Assembly (NCBI RefSeq): GCF_030812995.1
Contig: NZ_JAUSTT010000013.1
Location: 62,001-126,000, forward strand
Direction of reading: 5' to 3'
DNA: 64,000 bases
DNA from: Bacillus chungangensis
GTDB lineage: Bacteria; Bacillota; Bacilli; Bacillales; Bacillaceae_C
The notes under the pieces are model-generated. The model was not told where the DNA came from and did not search any database. It saw only the letters and a list, made by a program, of their open reading frames with translations. Shown here piece after piece: positions 17,329 to 26,783 of the stretch (the first letter of the stretch is position 1; each line of letters begins with the position of its first letter). Both the position numbers and the translations under genes were made by a program.

Positions 17329-18159
17329 ATGTCATCAAGCCTACAGACAAAGTTGACATTACATAATGGTGTGGAAATCCCATATATCGGTCTTGGGGTA
17401 TATAAAATGGAAGATAAAGCGGAGACAGAGGCTGCAGTGCAAGAAGCGCTGAAGATTGGGTACCGCTCAATTGATACTGCAAGTTTTTATCAAAATGAAG
17501 ATAGTGTTGGGAATGCAATCAAAAATGCTAGTATTAAACGAGAGGATATATTTGTAACAACAAAAGTTTGGAATAGTGAGCAAGGATATGATGAGACATT
17601 GGCTGCCTTTGACAGTTCGCTTAAGAAACTGCAAATGGATTATATCGATCTATATTTGGTGCATTGGCCTGTAAAGGAAAAATATTTAGACACTTGGCGT
17701 GCTCTCGAACGTCTTTATAATGAAGGAGTTGTTAGGGCGATTGGTGTCAGCAACTTTCATATCCACCATTTAGAAACGTTATTTGCAAAAGCAAATGAGA
17801 AGCCTGTTCTTAATCAAGTAGAGCTTCATCCACTTCTTAGTCAAGTTCCATTAAGAGCATTTTGCACCGAACATCAAATCGCGGTGGAGGCATGGTCGCC
17901 GCTGGCAAGAGGTCGCATCTTAAAAGAGTCAATATTAAATGATATTGCTAAAAAGCATGGGAAGACACCTGCCCAAGTTATTCTGCGTTGGCATTTGCAA
18001 CATCATATTATTGTAATTCCGAAATCCGTTCGTGCCGAACGTATTCAAGAAAATGCCGATTTGTTTGACTTTTCATTGTCAAAAGAAGAAATGAAGCAAA
18101 TAGATGCACTTAATAAGGATGAAAGATACGGTAAAGATCCGGATTATATTGATTTTTAG
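17329..18159 (+). CDS. Aldo/keto reductase
   Basis: A 276-residue NADPH-dependent reductase of carbonyls (TIM barrel, AKR5-like; related to B. subtilis YvgN/YtbE, which reduce glyoxal and methylglyoxal). The catalytic set is visible: Asp in SIDTASFYQNE, Tyr in the same motif, Lys in TTKVWN, His in YLVHWPV. The cofactor tail is VIPKSVRAERIQEN. The open frame begins at 17278, but ATG 17329 has AAGAAAGGATGATA just upstream and gives the family start (LHNGVEIPYIGLG). Cytoplasmic detoxification is the likely role. Confidence 0.9.
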   Translation: MSSSLQTKLTLHNGVEIPYIGLGVYKMEDKAETEAAVQEALKIGYRSIDTASFYQNEDSVGNAIKNASIKREDIFVTTKVWNSEQGYDETLAAFDSSLKKLQMDYIDLYLVHWPVKEKYLDTWRALERLYNEGVVRAIGVSNFHIHHLETLFAKANEKPVLNQVELHPLLSQVPLRAFCTEHQIAVEAWSPLARGRILKESILNDIAKKHGKTPAQVILRWHLQHHIIVIPKSVRAERIQENADLFDFSLSKEEMKQIDALNKDERYGKDPDYIDF

Positions 18160-18179
18160 TCAGTGAACATATTTAACGA

Positions 18180-18213
18180 TTAAGCTCCAGCTTCATTCTG
18201 AAGAGGGGGCTTA
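18180..18213 (+). terminator. Weak terminator after the aldo/keto reductase
   Basis: TAAGCTCC pairs with GGGGCTTA (with G-U pairs), followed by a T/A-rich tail. Confidence 0.4.
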
Positions 18214-18280
18214 TTATATTTGTTTGAACAAAGGGGATATTATGATCAAATATAAGTGTAAGGAAGCCGGATGATATTGT

Positions 18281-18526
18281 ATGTTTATGAGAAAAACCTT
18301 TTTAAGCTTTTTATGCGTCATGATTTCGCTATTCGCTTTTCATTTCGTTCAAATGGATACGGTAGAATGCAATGTTCATGCACAAAAAATCGTACCATTG
18401 TATGGCCAAATGGGGAATAATCACCTTGAAAGACGAAAGAGAAATACCCAAATAGCCAAAATATTGATTACCTCTATATTGGAAGAGAGGAAAAATTATC
18501 TATTTCCATTGAAAAATTCAAGTTAA
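18281..18526 (+). CDS. Small putative secreted peptide, unknown
   Basis: An 81-codon frame. The first 30 residues look like a signal peptide (MRKTFLSF with a hydrophobic core, possible cleavage after VHA). The rest is basic. Ribosome site is poor; ATG 18287 is an alternative start. A small terminator (18551-18566) follows, which mildly supports a transcript. No family recognised. Confidence 0.35.
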   Translation: MFMRKTFLSFLCVMISLFAFHFVQMDTVECNVHAQKIVPLYGQMGNNHLERRKRNTQIAKILITSILEERKNYLFPLKNSS

Positions 18527-18550
18527 GGTTAAGAGAGGATAACAGAGAAT

Positions 18551-18567
18551 TCTCTGTTTTTGTTTAT
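18551..18567 (+). terminator. Short terminator hairpin
   Basis: ACAGAG-AATT-CTCTGT followed by T-rich sequence. Confidence 0.5.
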
Positions 18568-18799
18568 ATAGAATTTATTACAAAAACGGAGGAGATTGTT
18601 TATATTACTTTTAGAGAATCTTGATTATTGCCACATTCATCCTAAGAAACAAAGATGTTGACGAAACGACAAGAACAATATACAATATATCTCGAAGTCG
18701 AGATAATCATTTCCGAGACTTTTATTTATCCTATCTTTGTATGGAAACATAGCAGCGTGAGAAAAATAATGGAAAGTCATATCATATAGGAGGAAAGCC

Positions 18800-19507
18800 A
18801 TGATAAATATATATCGTGCTAAGGAACGTTTTTTCATGGATAGAGGCTGGCTGCAAAGTCATTTTAGTTTTTCCTTTGCTGAGTATTATGATGCAAACAA
18901 TCTTCAATTTGGTCCACTTCGAGTGTTGAATGATGACTACATAGCACCAGGTCGAGGTTTTGGGAAACACCCTCATGAAGAAATGGAAATTGTCAGTATC
19001 GTATTGAAAGGGCAATTAAAACATGAGGATAGCACAGGGGAGTCAGCAACGACTACATTTGGAGAGATTCAAAGAATGTCTGCTGGAACAGGTGTCTTTC
19101 ATTCAGAAGTAAATCCATCAGCACATGAGGAAGTCAACCTTTTGCAAATGTGGTTTTTGCCAGATACACCTCGTTTAACTCCGTCATATGAAAAATCAAC
19201 GTTTGGCGTTGAAGCACTGCATAATCAGTTATTGCCTGTTGTATCAAAGGAGCATGCTGGGGAAAAGGTAGCTGCTATTCATCAGGATTTGACTATTTAT
19301 TTGGGCGATTTAGAACCAGAAATGACGATCGATTTTCAGCAGCATCCGGATAGAAAGATTTTCTTTTTCGTTATCGAAGGAGAAGTGGTGCTAAATAATA
19401 AAGAATTATTGCAAAGACGAGATGCTGCACGCATGACTAATATAACAGACTTAAGGATAAAAGCTGCAAAGAAGAGCAGAATGATGTTAATTGACTTGCC
19501 CTCATGA
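18800..19507 (+). CDS. Pirin-family cupin protein
   Basis: A 235-residue bicupin of the pirin family. The metal-binding His residues are visible in FGKHPHEEMEIVSIVL (about residue 54 on) and TGVFHSEVNPS, with the Glu in the following strand. Bacterial pirins such as YhaK and quercetinases share this plan; the reaction here is unknown. AGGAGGAAAGCC precedes the ATG. It stands next to a quinone reductase gene, hinting at redox or xenobiotic stress, but the two are 173 bases apart. Confidence 0.88.
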   Translation: MINIYRAKERFFMDRGWLQSHFSFSFAEYYDANNLQFGPLRVLNDDYIAPGRGFGKHPHEEMEIVSIVLKGQLKHEDSTGESATTTFGEIQRMSAGTGVFHSEVNPSAHEEVNLLQMWFLPDTPRLTPSYEKSTFGVEALHNQLLPVVSKEHAGEKVAAIHQDLTIYLGDLEPEMTIDFQQHPDRKIFFFVIEGEVVLNNKELLQRRDAARMTNITDLRIKAAKKSRMMLIDLPS

Positions 19508-19680
19508 CCTCGCTGAATGAATGACAATGTGCTGGGATAAGTAGATAGGAAAAGGAAATGTAAATCAGTAAAACACACATGTTTTTTCAGGAGCTTATTC
19601 CAAGTTCTCTTACAGTAGCAGAAAAAAAGGCTCCAGGGACGATCGTGTCATCAAAAGACTAGAAATAAGGAGAGATAAAG

Positions 19681-20289
19681 ATGTCAAATGTCAAATTAGC
19701 CATTGTATACTATAGTTCTACAGGTACAAATTATCAACTTGCAAAATGGGCAGAAGCAGCGGGGAAAGAAGCTGGAGCAGAAGTAAAAGTATTAAAAGTG
19801 CAAGAGTTAGCTTCACCTGAGATTATTGAAACAAATCCTGCTTGGAAAAAACACGTTGATGAAACAACAGATGTTCCAACTGCAACACCAGATGATTTAG
19901 CGTGGGCAGATGCGGTAATCTTTAGTGTACCGACCCGTTTTGGAAATATTCCTTCACAAATGAAGCAATTTCTTGATATAACAGGTGGTGTTTGGTCTCA
20001 AGGCAAGCTTGTGAATAAAGTTGTCAGTGCAATGGCTTCCGCTGGAAATGCACATGGCGGACAAGAGCAAACGATCCATGCTCTTTACACTTCTGTTATG
20101 CATTGGGGAGCCTTAATCGCAGCTCCTGGGTATACAGACGATTCCATCTATGCAGCAGGAGGAAATCCTTATGGTACAAGTGTTACCGTTGGCGAAGACG
20201 GCAACATGATTGAGGATGTTGAAGCAGCAGTTAAACATCAAGCAAAACGCACCGTTCAAATTGCAGGATGGGTAAAAGCTGGCAATTAA
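19681..20289 (+). CDS. wrbA: NAD(P)H:quinone oxidoreductase, WrbA type
   Basis: A 202-residue flavodoxin-like protein that carries out two-electron reduction of quinones with FMN. The FMN phosphate loop is YYSSTGTNYQLA near residue 10; PTRFGNIPSQMKQFLD and ASAGNAHGGQEQT are WrbA signatures, and the AAGGNPYGTS loop is near the C-terminus. AAGGAGAGATAAAG precedes the ATG. Monocistronic, ending in a strong terminator. Confidence 0.92.
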   Translation: MSNVKLAIVYYSSTGTNYQLAKWAEAAGKEAGAEVKVLKVQELASPEIIETNPAWKKHVDETTDVPTATPDDLAWADAVIFSVPTRFGNIPSQMKQFLDITGGVWSQGKLVNKVVSAMASAGNAHGGQEQTIHALYTSVMHWGALIAAPGYTDDSIYAAGGNPYGTSVTVGEDGNMIEDVEAAVKHQAKRTVQIAGWVKAGN

Positions 20290-20296
20290 AAAGAGT

Positions 20297-20332
20297 AGAT
20301 CAGTTTCACATTTGTGAAGCTGATCTTTTTTG
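20297..20332 (+). terminator. Terminator after wrbA
   Basis: AGATCAG...CTGATCT stem with an inner TTTCAC/GTGAA extension and a run of T. Confidence 0.8.
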
Positions 20333-20517
20333 GCTTTTTTAGAAAGATTCCCTTTCGGTTTTTAGATTCGGTTAACTTGATCGAGTGATGAAAGGATGAG
20401 CAGGCGGGTTATTACCAGATTTATTGATTTATAAGCAGAAACGAGCAAGTTACTTAAGATACGAATGAGGAGAGATCCAACGATGGTTTTCAAATTAAAC
20501 AATTCCTATATAAATAC

Positions 20518-20546
20518 TTGACATTTGATTTATAACTGGATAAGAT
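20518..20546 (+). promoter_or_regulatory. Sigma-A promoter of the sulfate assimilation operon
   Basis: TTGACA, 17 bases, TAAGAT: a near-consensus promoter 119 bases before cysH. AATTCCTATATAAA lies just upstream of the -35 and may be a repressor site (CymR is a candidate by pathway, not by proven match). Confidence 0.7.
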
Positions 20547-20588
20547 GGTTAGAAATTACAATCTTGTTTCGCTGACTAGACAAACTAG

Positions 20589-20627
20589 AGGCGACTTTAA
20601 CGGTTTTATCGTTAAAGTCGCCTTTTT
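20589..20627 (+). terminator. Leader terminator (possible attenuator) before cysH
   Basis: A perfect 14-bp stem (AGGCGACTTTAACG) with a 7-base loop and a T-run, starting only about 36 bases after the expected transcription start. It would end most transcripts before cysH unless relieved. Confidence 0.75.
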
Positions 20628-20664
20628 AGTTTTCAATATTAGTGAAGAAAGGAGGGGGCTTACG

Positions 20665-21378
20665 TTGGCAAAGCTAACGTATGAATCATGGCTGGAGCCT
20701 GAGCGTGACTTTGAGATACTTAATGAGACAAAAGGTGCTTTAGAGGTGCTGCACTGGGCATACGAAACTTATGATGATGATTTAGTGTATGCTTGCAGCT
20801 TTGGAGTTGAAGGAATTGTCATGATTGATCTCATTTCAAAAGTAAATGAGCAAGCGAAGGTTGTATTTCTTGATACAGGTCTTCATTTTGCAGAAACATA
20901 TGAACTTATTGAAAAAGTACGTCGTCTATATCCTAAATTGATGATCATTATGAAAAAACCAGCATTGTCTGTTGAAGAGCAGGCAAAGGAACGTGGCGCA
21001 GCACTTTGGGAAAGACAGCCAGATGCATGTTGTCAGATTAGAAAAGTTATTCCGCTCCAAGAGATTTTAAACAACGCAGCAGCATGGTTGTCTGGACTGC
21101 GCCGAGAGCAATCGATCACAAGAAGCAATACTCATTTCATTAATAAAGACGAGACATTTCGCTCGATAAAAATATGTCCACTTATTCATTGGACGTGGAA
21201 AGATATATGGCGCTACGTTCACGAACATCAATTGCCTTATAACCCCCTGCATGATCAAGGCTTCCCAAGCATAGGCTGCAAACCGTGTACGAATCCGACA
21301 GCTGACAAAACAGATTTACGTGCTGGACGCTGGGCTCATCATGCAAAAACGGAATGTGGATTACATCAGAAAAGGTAG
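20665..21378 (+). CDS. cysH: Assimilatory adenylyl-sulfate (APS/PAPS) reductase
   Basis: Reduces activated sulfate to sulfite with thioredoxin. The 237-residue protein has the nucleotide-binding [12 protein letters not shown] loop, [13 protein letters not shown], and [10 protein letters not shown]. Cys122-Cys123 plus Cys205 and Cys208 (GCKPC) are the four [4Fe-4S] ligands of the APS-accepting type; the catalytic Cys231 is in KTECGLH. TTG 20665 has GGAGGGGG 6-8 bases before it. The frame is open from 20545 only because it reads through the leader terminator. First gene of the operon. Confidence 0.92.
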   Translation: MAKLTYESWLEPERDFEILNETKGALEVLHWAYETYDDDLVYACSFGVEGIVMIDLISKVNEQAKVVFLDTGLHFAETYELIEKVRRLYPKLMIIMKKPALSVEEQAKERGAALWERQPDACCQIRKVIPLQEILNNAAAWLSGLRREQSITRSNTHFINKDETFRSIKICPLIHWTWKDIWRYVHEHQLPYNPLHDQGFPSIGCKPCTNPTADKTDLRAGRWAHHAKTECGLHQKR

Positions 21379-21428
21379 AACGGCCCTGTTTTAGCAAATA
21401 TGATGAAAAAATGATGGAGGTATTTGTT

Positions 21429-22574
21429 ATGGGATTAAGTCAACCGCATGGAGGAACTTTAATCAATCGTTGGAACCCAAATGTTCCCTATCAATCAATC
21501 ACAAAAGCGATTGAATTAGATGACATAGCTTTAAGTGATCTTGAGCTCATTGGAACTGGGGCATACAGTCCTTTAACCGGATTCCTTTGTAAAGAGGACT
21601 ATGAGTCTGTCTTACACAATATGAGATTAACGACAGGTGAACCGTGGACAATACCAATCACCCTCCCAGCAACAGAAACTGAAGCAAAATCATTCTCTAT
21701 AGGCGATCAAATAAAACTTATACAAAATGGAGTCGTATATGGAGTAATGGATGTTGCGGATATATTTGTAGTTGATAAGGATAAAGAAGCGAAGTACGTA
21801 TATAAAACAACAGATATACAGCATCCAGGTGTTAGAAAGTTAGCTGAGCGGCCGAATATTTTTGTTGGAGGGTCTATTACCCTTGTTCGACGACTACAAA
21901 ACGAGTATTCCACCTACTATTTTGATCCAATCGATACTCGAAAAAAATTTCAGCAGCGTGGCTGGAAAACGGTTGTCGGTTTTCAAACAAGAAATCCAAT
22001 TCATCGTGCACATGAATACATTCAAAAGACAGCACTTGAAACAGTGGACGGTTTATTTTTGCATCCGCTTGTCGGAGAAACAAAAAAAGATGATATTCCA
22101 CCAGATGTAAGACTAGAAAGCTATGAAGTTTTACTTCAAAACTACTATAAGCAGGAGCATGTGTTTTTAGGCGTTTTTCTAGCAGCGATGCGCTATGCTG
22201 GTCCAAGAGAGGCTGTTTTTCATGCAATGGTAAGAAAAAACTATGGGTGTACTCATTTTATCGTTGGACGTGATCATGCAGGCGTCGGCAATTATTACGG
22301 TACATATGATGCCCAGAAGATTTTTGATCATTTTACACATGAAGAGCTAGGCATTGTTTTATTATTTTTTGAACATAGTTTTTATTGCAAGCAATGTGAA
22401 AATATGGCGACCTCCAAAACATGTCCTCACGATCTAGAACATCATGTGATCTTATCGGGGACAAAAGTAAGAGAATTGCTGCGAAAGGGCGGCCGCCCGC
22501 CAAAAACATTTAGCCGTCCTGAGGTCATTAGTGTACTAATCAACGGATTAAAAAAAGAGGTGAAAACCTCTTAA
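21429..22574 (+). CDS. sat: Sulfate adenylyltransferase (ATP sulfurylase)
   Basis: Forms APS from ATP and sulfate. The 381-residue single-chain enzyme has the active-site motifs [13 protein letters not shown] (QxRN, HxxH) and [13 protein letters not shown] zinc-type Cys cluster is visible in [17 protein letters not shown] 21429 follows ATGGAGG and gives the B. subtilis Sat length (about 382). It lies about 50 bases after cysH; the cysP sulfate permease gene that stands here in B. subtilis is absent. Confidence 0.94.
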   Translation: MGLSQPHGGTLINRWNPNVPYQSITKAIELDDIALSDLELIGTGAYSPLTGFLCKEDYESVLHNMRLTTGEPWTIPITLPATETEAKSFSIGDQIKLIQNGVVYGVMDVADIFVVDKDKEAKYVYKTTDIQHPGVRKLAERPNIFVGGSITLVRRLQNEYSTYYFDPIDTRKKFQQRGWKTVVGFQTRNPIHRAHEYIQKTALETVDGLFLHPLVGETKKDDIPPDVRLESYEVLLQNYYKQEHVFLGVFLAAMRYAGPREAVFHAMVRKNYGCTHFIVGRDHAGVGNYYGTYDAQKIFDHFTHEELGIVLLFFEHSFYCKQCENMATSKTCPHDLEHHVILSGTKVRELLRKGGRPPKTFSRPEVISVLINGLKKEVKTS

Positions 22575-22592
22575 AAAAAGGGGGAGAAACTT

Positions 22593-23192
22593 ATGAAAAA
22601 AGAACAGAATATTACGTGGCATGATCGCACCATTACGAGACGAGACCGCCATTTGCTCAATAATCATAAGAGCAGCATCATTTGGTTTACTGGTCTTTCA
22701 GGATCAGGGAAATCTACCATTGCAAACGCTGTCGAGTTGGCATTATTTGATCTTGGCGTCAGCAGCTATTTACTTGACGGCGACAATCTTCGCCACGGCT
22801 TAAATAGCGATTTAGGCTTTACAGATAAAGATCGAACGGAAAACATTCGCCGGACTGCTGAAACAGCAAAGTTATTTATCGATAGCGGCTTATTTGCAAT
22901 CACTGCACTAATATCTCCGTTTCGAAAAGATCGAGACACAGCTAGAAAGCTTGTTTCATCGGATGATTTTATTGAGGTATATGTAAAATGTCCTCTAGCT
23001 ATCTGTGAATCTCGTGATCCTAAAGGATTGTATAAAAAGGCGCGAGCAGGAGAAATCCCTGCATTTACTGGAATTGATTCGCCGTATGAAGAACCGCTTC
23101 ATCCCGAAATTATGCTTGAAACAGATCGATATTCCATAGCAGGCTGTGTAAAAATAGTGATTGATTATTTAAAAACTCATAAAAGAATATAA
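22593..23192 (+). CDS. cysC: Adenylyl-sulfate kinase
   Basis: Phosphorylates APS to PAPS. 199 residues. The P-loop is GLSGSGKST near residue 34, followed by LLDGDNLRHGLNSDLGF (APS site), RTAETAKLF, ALISPFRKDRD and DPKGLYKKARAGEI. GGGGGAG lies before the ATG, 18 bases after sat. With an APS-type CysH downstream of Sat, this kinase may mainly serve PAPS supply or overflow, as suggested in other bacilli. Confidence 0.94.
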   Translation: MKKEQNITWHDRTITRRDRHLLNNHKSSIIWFTGLSGSGKSTIANAVELALFDLGVSSYLLDGDNLRHGLNSDLGFTDKDRTENIRRTAETAKLFIDSGLFAITALISPFRKDRDTARKLVSSDDFIEVYVKCPLAICESRDPKGLYKKARAGEIPAFTGIDSPYEEPLHPEIMLETDRYSIAGCVKIVIDYLKTHKRI

Positions 23193-23204
23193 GGAGGAGT
23201 CGGA

Positions 23205-24833
23205 ATGGCCTATGTGAAACATTGGGCAGACAACCCCAAATTAAACAAAACAGAACTGAAAAAGCTAAAAAAAGACGGATTGGAAATTTTGAAGGATATC
23301 GATTATTATGCTGAAAATGGCTTCGAATCGATCCCCCAAGAAGACTGGGATTTGTTTAAATGGGCAGGTCTTTACTTGCAGCGTCCGAAAGAAGCTGGAT
23401 ACTTTATGATGCGCATTAAAGTTCATTCTGGCATTTTAAATTATGAACAGACGATGACGCTTGCCAGTATTTGCAAAGAATATGGAAGAGGCATATTTGA
23501 TATTACGACGCGGCAAGCGATTCAATTCCATTGGCTAAAGATTGAACAGATGCCAGACATTTTTAAAAGGCTTAAAGCAGTTAGCCTTACAACATCTGGT
23601 GCATGTGGAGATATTACGCGCAACATTGTTGGCAATCCACTCGCAGGCATTGATCCCCATGAATTAATGGATACAGAGCCGATTGTTCGAGAAGTTCATG
23701 AATATTTCCATGAAAATGTTGCATTTTCCAATCTGCCAAGAAAATATAAAATGTCTATTAGTGCAAATGTAAACAATGCCGCACACGCAGAAATTAACTG
23801 TGTATCGTTTACACCTGCAACAAAAGAAATAGATGGCAAAAAGGTAATAGGGTTTCATGTTTTAGTAGGCGGTGGTCTTTCCGCTAGACCATACTTAGCT
23901 AAAAAACTGAACATTTTCGTTAAACCTGAAAAAGTGAAGGATGTTGCCATTGCGATCACTACTATTTTTAGAGATTATGGTTATCGTGAAAAACGGCATA
24001 TTGCCCGCCTTAAATTTTTAATGGCTGATTGGGGACCTGAAAAATTTACAGAAAAACTGCTTGAATATACCGGACCATTGCCTGAAAGCGGAGAGGATGA
24101 AATAAAAGAATGGAATGCTGGCTATTTTTATGGGGTTCATCCTCAAAAGCAGAAGGGTTTGAATTATTTGGGTGTAAATGTTCCTGTCGGAAGACTTCAA
24201 GCAGATGAAGTATTTGAAATTGCACGTATTTCTAAGAAGTATGGGACAGGAGATGTTCGTACATGCAACTCTCAAAATCTGATTATTCCGAATATAAGGG
24301 ATGATAAAGTGGAGACTTTATTGAAAGAAAACATTTTTGAAAGGCTGACAATTCATCCGCAAAAATTTATCGCTTATTCCGTTTCCTGTACTGGAATTGA
24401 ATTCTGCAACCTTGCTCTTGTAGAAACAAAGGAACGGATGAGGCGCGTCGCAGAATACTTAGATAAACATGTTTCCGTTGATGTACCGATCAGAATGCAT
24501 ATGATTGGCTGCCCTAACTCTTGCGGCCAGCGGCAAATTGCAGACATTGGAATTCAAGGCATCAAAATGAGAACGAAAGATCGAAAAATGCTTGATGCAT
24601 TTGAAATTTACGTCGGAGGCACGTTGGATCATGGCGGGAAATTTAATGAAAAACTTCAAGGGAAAATTGAACAACAATATTTAGAGCCAGTTCTGAAAGA
24701 ATTGATTGAGTATTTTAAGGAGACAAAAATAGCAGGTGAATCCTTTTTTACTTACTACAAACGGGTAGGCATCGAAGTATTGCAGCAGCGATTTACCAAG
24801 ATCATGGAGCAAGTTTGTGTTCCAGCATCATGA
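23205..24833 (+). CDS. Ferredoxin-dependent sulfite reductase (NirA-like siroheme protein)
   Basis: A 542-residue siroheme/[4Fe-4S] reductase of the ferredoxin-nitrite/sulfite reductase family, built as two repeats. The siroheme-binding TTRQAIQFHW and the cluster Cys residues SCTGIEFC (about 395, 401) and GCPNSCGQ (about 436, 440) are intact. In this operon the substrate is almost surely sulfite (six electrons to sulfide), with the ferredoxin encoded 2.6 kb downstream as likely donor. B. subtilis instead uses a CysJI flavoprotein-type enzyme. GGAGGAG precedes the ATG. Confidence 0.85.
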   Translation: MAYVKHWADNPKLNKTELKKLKKDGLEILKDIDYYAENGFESIPQEDWDLFKWAGLYLQRPKEAGYFMMRIKVHSGILNYEQTMTLASICKEYGRGIFDITTRQAIQFHWLKIEQMPDIFKRLKAVSLTTSGACGDITRNIVGNPLAGIDPHELMDTEPIVREVHEYFHENVAFSNLPRKYKMSISANVNNAAHAEINCVSFTPATKEIDGKKVIGFHVLVGGGLSARPYLAKKLNIFVKPEKVKDVAIAITTIFRDYGYREKRHIARLKFLMADWGPEKFTEKLLEYTGPLPESGEDEIKEWNAGYFYGVHPQKQKGLNYLGVNVPVGRLQADEVFEIARISKKYGTGDVRTCNSQNLIIPNIRDDKVETLLKENIFERLTIHPQKFIAYSVSCTGIEFCNLALVETKERMRRVAEYLDKHVSVDVPIRMHMIGCPNSCGQRQIADIGIQGIKMRTKDRKMLDAFEIYVGGTLDHGGKFNEKLQGKIEQQYLEPVLKELIEYFKETKIAGESFFTYYKRVGIEVLQQRFTKIMEQVCVPAS

Positions 24834-24860
24834 ATTGGAGATAGAAATGAGGGGATTGTT

Positions 24861-25061
24861 TTGGAATTATTTAGATTTGAAGTGCAAACAAAAACGAAGG
24901 TTATTGATGTGATCATTGCAGCGAAAGACGAGGAATCAGCCTTTCGACTCGTTGATGTTGAACTGGAAAAATTCTTTTTAAAGAAGCCAGAAATGGAGCA
25001 TGTCGCATTACATGAAAAAAAGAAGATTCGAAAAAGTGCAGGATTTGTCATCCATGCTTGA
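24861..25061 (+). CDS. DUF3906 family small protein
   Basis: A 66-residue acidic/basic cytoplasmic protein (MELFRFEVQT start by TTG, ending KKKIRKSAGFVIHA). I recognise it as DUF3906, a family often found in Bacillus sulfate-assimilation operons; no biochemical role is known. GAGGGGA lies 6-8 bases before the TTG. Its position between the siroheme sulfite reductase and the siroheme synthesis genes suggests a helper of that enzyme, but this is inference. Confidence 0.75.
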   Translation: MELFRFEVQTKTKVIDVIIAAKDEESAFRLVDVELEKFFLKKPEMEHVALHEKKKIRKSAGFVIHA

Positions 25062-25107
25062 ATCATTACTCCAAACGCTAACGAGGTTTTGAAAGGGGAT
25101 AAATAAG

Positions 25108-25908
25108 ATGGGGAAAGTATATCTAGTGGGAGCTGGACCTGGAGATGTCGATTTAATTACTGTAAAAGGCATGAAATGCATTCAGAGAGCAGATGTAATC
25201 TTATACGACCGTTTAATCAACCAGCAGCTGTTAAGCTATGCAAAGCAAGAAGCCGATCTAATCTATTGCGGAAAGCTTCCAAGCTACCATTCTATGAAAC
25301 AGGAAACAATTAATCGCTTTTTAGTAAAACATGCGCAGCAAGGAAAAGTCGTTGTTAGATTAAAAGGCGGTGATCCTTTCATATTTGGCCGGGGTGGTGA
25401 AGAAGCCGTATTTTTGGCAAAGCACGGCATCTCATTTGAAATCGTTCCAGGGATTACGTCTGGGATTGCAGCACCTGCTTATGCAGGGATTCCCGTTACA
25501 CACCGTGCGCTCAGTTCAACATTTGCTTTTGTCACAGGACATCGCCAGCACAATAAAGAAGATAGGATTTGCTGGGAAAGTCTCGCAAAAGGAATTGATA
25601 CATTGGCTATTTATATGGGTGTTGGCAATTTACCATATATTTGTGATCAACTGATCAAATATGGAAGAAGCAAGAGCACTCCAGCGGCGATTGTTCATTG
25701 GGGAACAACAAATAACCAACAAACTATGACAGGAACGTTGCATTCGATTGTTGAGATAGCAAGAGAGTCTCACATTCAAAACCCAAGCATCATTATTATT
25801 GGAGAAGTAGTGAAACTTAGAGACAGCATTCAATGGTTCGAACAAGCAATCACCAAGGAGAGCAGGAATACGTATCAAGAAAGCTGTTCCATTATTGGAG
25901 GAGGTTAA
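25108..25908 (+). CDS. cobA: Uroporphyrinogen-III C-methyltransferase (YlnD/SumT)
   Basis: Methylates uroporphyrinogen III twice with SAM to precorrin-2, the first siroheme step. 266 residues. The SAM-binding start is YLVGAGPGDVDLIT, followed by DVILYDRL, KGGDPFIFGRGGEE and PGITSGIAAPAYAGIPVTHR, all family signatures. GAAAGGGGAT precedes the ATG. The chelatase GTG starts 2 bases after its stop. Confidence 0.93.
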   Translation: MGKVYLVGAGPGDVDLITVKGMKCIQRADVILYDRLINQQLLSYAKQEADLIYCGKLPSYHSMKQETINRFLVKHAQQGKVVVRLKGGDPFIFGRGGEEAVFLAKHGISFEIVPGITSGIAAPAYAGIPVTHRALSSTFAFVTGHRQHNKEDRICWESLAKGIDTLAIYMGVGNLPYICDQLIKYGRSKSTPAAIVHWGTTNNQQTMTGTLHSIVEIARESHIQNPSIIIIGEVVKLRDSIQWFEQAITKESRNTYQESCSIIGGG

Positions 25909-25910
25909 CG

Positions 25911-26675
25911 GTGCAAGCCATTTTGTATATAGGGCATGGCAGCCGTATGAAAGAGGCTGTTCGACAAGCGATCGAGTTTATTGAGCATGGGAAAAAAGCT
26001 ATTTCGATTCCGATTCAAGAAATTTGTTTCTTAGAGCTGGCGTCTCCAAGCATTCCTGAAGGCATAAAGCGTTGTGCTGAACAAGGGGCAACAAAAATCG
26101 CCATCGTACCCGTCTTGTTACTAACAGCAGTCCATGCAAAAATAGATATCCCGATTGAAATACAAAAAGCAAAAGCGCTATATCCCGCCATCCAATTTGA
26201 ATACGGAAAGCCATTTGGCGTCCATTCAAAAATCATTGAAAGTTTACTAGCGAAAATTTATGAAAAAGAAATAAAGATAAAAGAAGATGCTATGGTGTTA
26301 TTAGTAGGAAGAGGCAGCAGCGATCCTGATGTCAAACATAATCTTGCACAGATTGCTCAGCTCCTTCAGCAAAGGTATCCTTTTAAAAAAGTAAGCATTT
26401 GTTTTTTAACAGCTGCTGAACCTAGCTTTGAAGAGGGGCTGCAATTAGCAATAGAATCTCGTCATGAGCAAGTGTTTGTTGTTCCTTATTTGTTATTTAC
26501 AGGCATCTTAATGAAAAGCATAGAAAGAACAGTTCGGCAATTAAAGACAGGGAAACAGCATTTTATTCTATGTGAGTATCTCGGCTATCACACCAATTTA
26601 CAAGAGGTGCTTATTGAACGAGCTGTCGCTTTAACGAATCGAATGTGTGAAACAAGTGAAGAAAGTCTCGAATAA
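25911..26675 (+). CDS. sirB: Sirohydrochlorin chelatase (YlnE/SirB, CbiX family)
   Basis: Inserts iron into sirohydrochlorin to make siroheme. The 254-residue two-repeat form begins QAILYIGHGSRMKEAV, with the metal His in GHGSR; the second His-type site is in HAKIDIPIEIQKA. A second half-copy begins VLLVGRGSSDPDVK, where the His is replaced. GTG 25911 is chosen for AGGAGGTTAACG just upstream. The frame open from 25833 only overlaps the previous gene. Confidence 0.9.
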   Translation: MQAILYIGHGSRMKEAVRQAIEFIEHGKKAISIPIQEICFLELASPSIPEGIKRCAEQGATKIAIVPVLLLTAVHAKIDIPIEIQKAKALYPAIQFEYGKPFGVHSKIIESLLAKIYEKEIKIKEDAMVLLVGRGSSDPDVKHNLAQIAQLLQQRYPFKKVSICFLTAAEPSFEEGLQLAIESRHEQVFVVPYLLFTGILMKSIERTVRQLKTGKQHFILCEYLGYHTNLQEVLIERAVALTNRMCETSEESLE

Positions 26676-26783
26676 TGTTGCAATAAGAAAATGGGAAGAA
26701 GTACAGGGCGAAATGAAGAACGAATCAATCGGCGGCAAGCTCGTTTGTTTTAGGAAAAAAATGATCATAAAGCAGGGGATGAC

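Noticed and set aside
19578-19661. 27-codon frame starting MFFQELIP between pirin and wrbA
   Set aside because: No ribosome site and no recognisable family; too short to support.
20545-20664. 40-codon N-terminal extension of CysH
   Set aside because: It reads through the leader terminator hairpin and lacks a ribosome site; TTG 20665 has a strong one.
20547-20664. S-box (SAM) riboswitch upstream of cysH
   Set aside because: The transcribed leader before the terminator is only about 36 bases and shows no S-box core.
22621-22803. Plus-strand frame inside cysC
   Set aside because: Shadow of the adenylyl-sulfate kinase gene.
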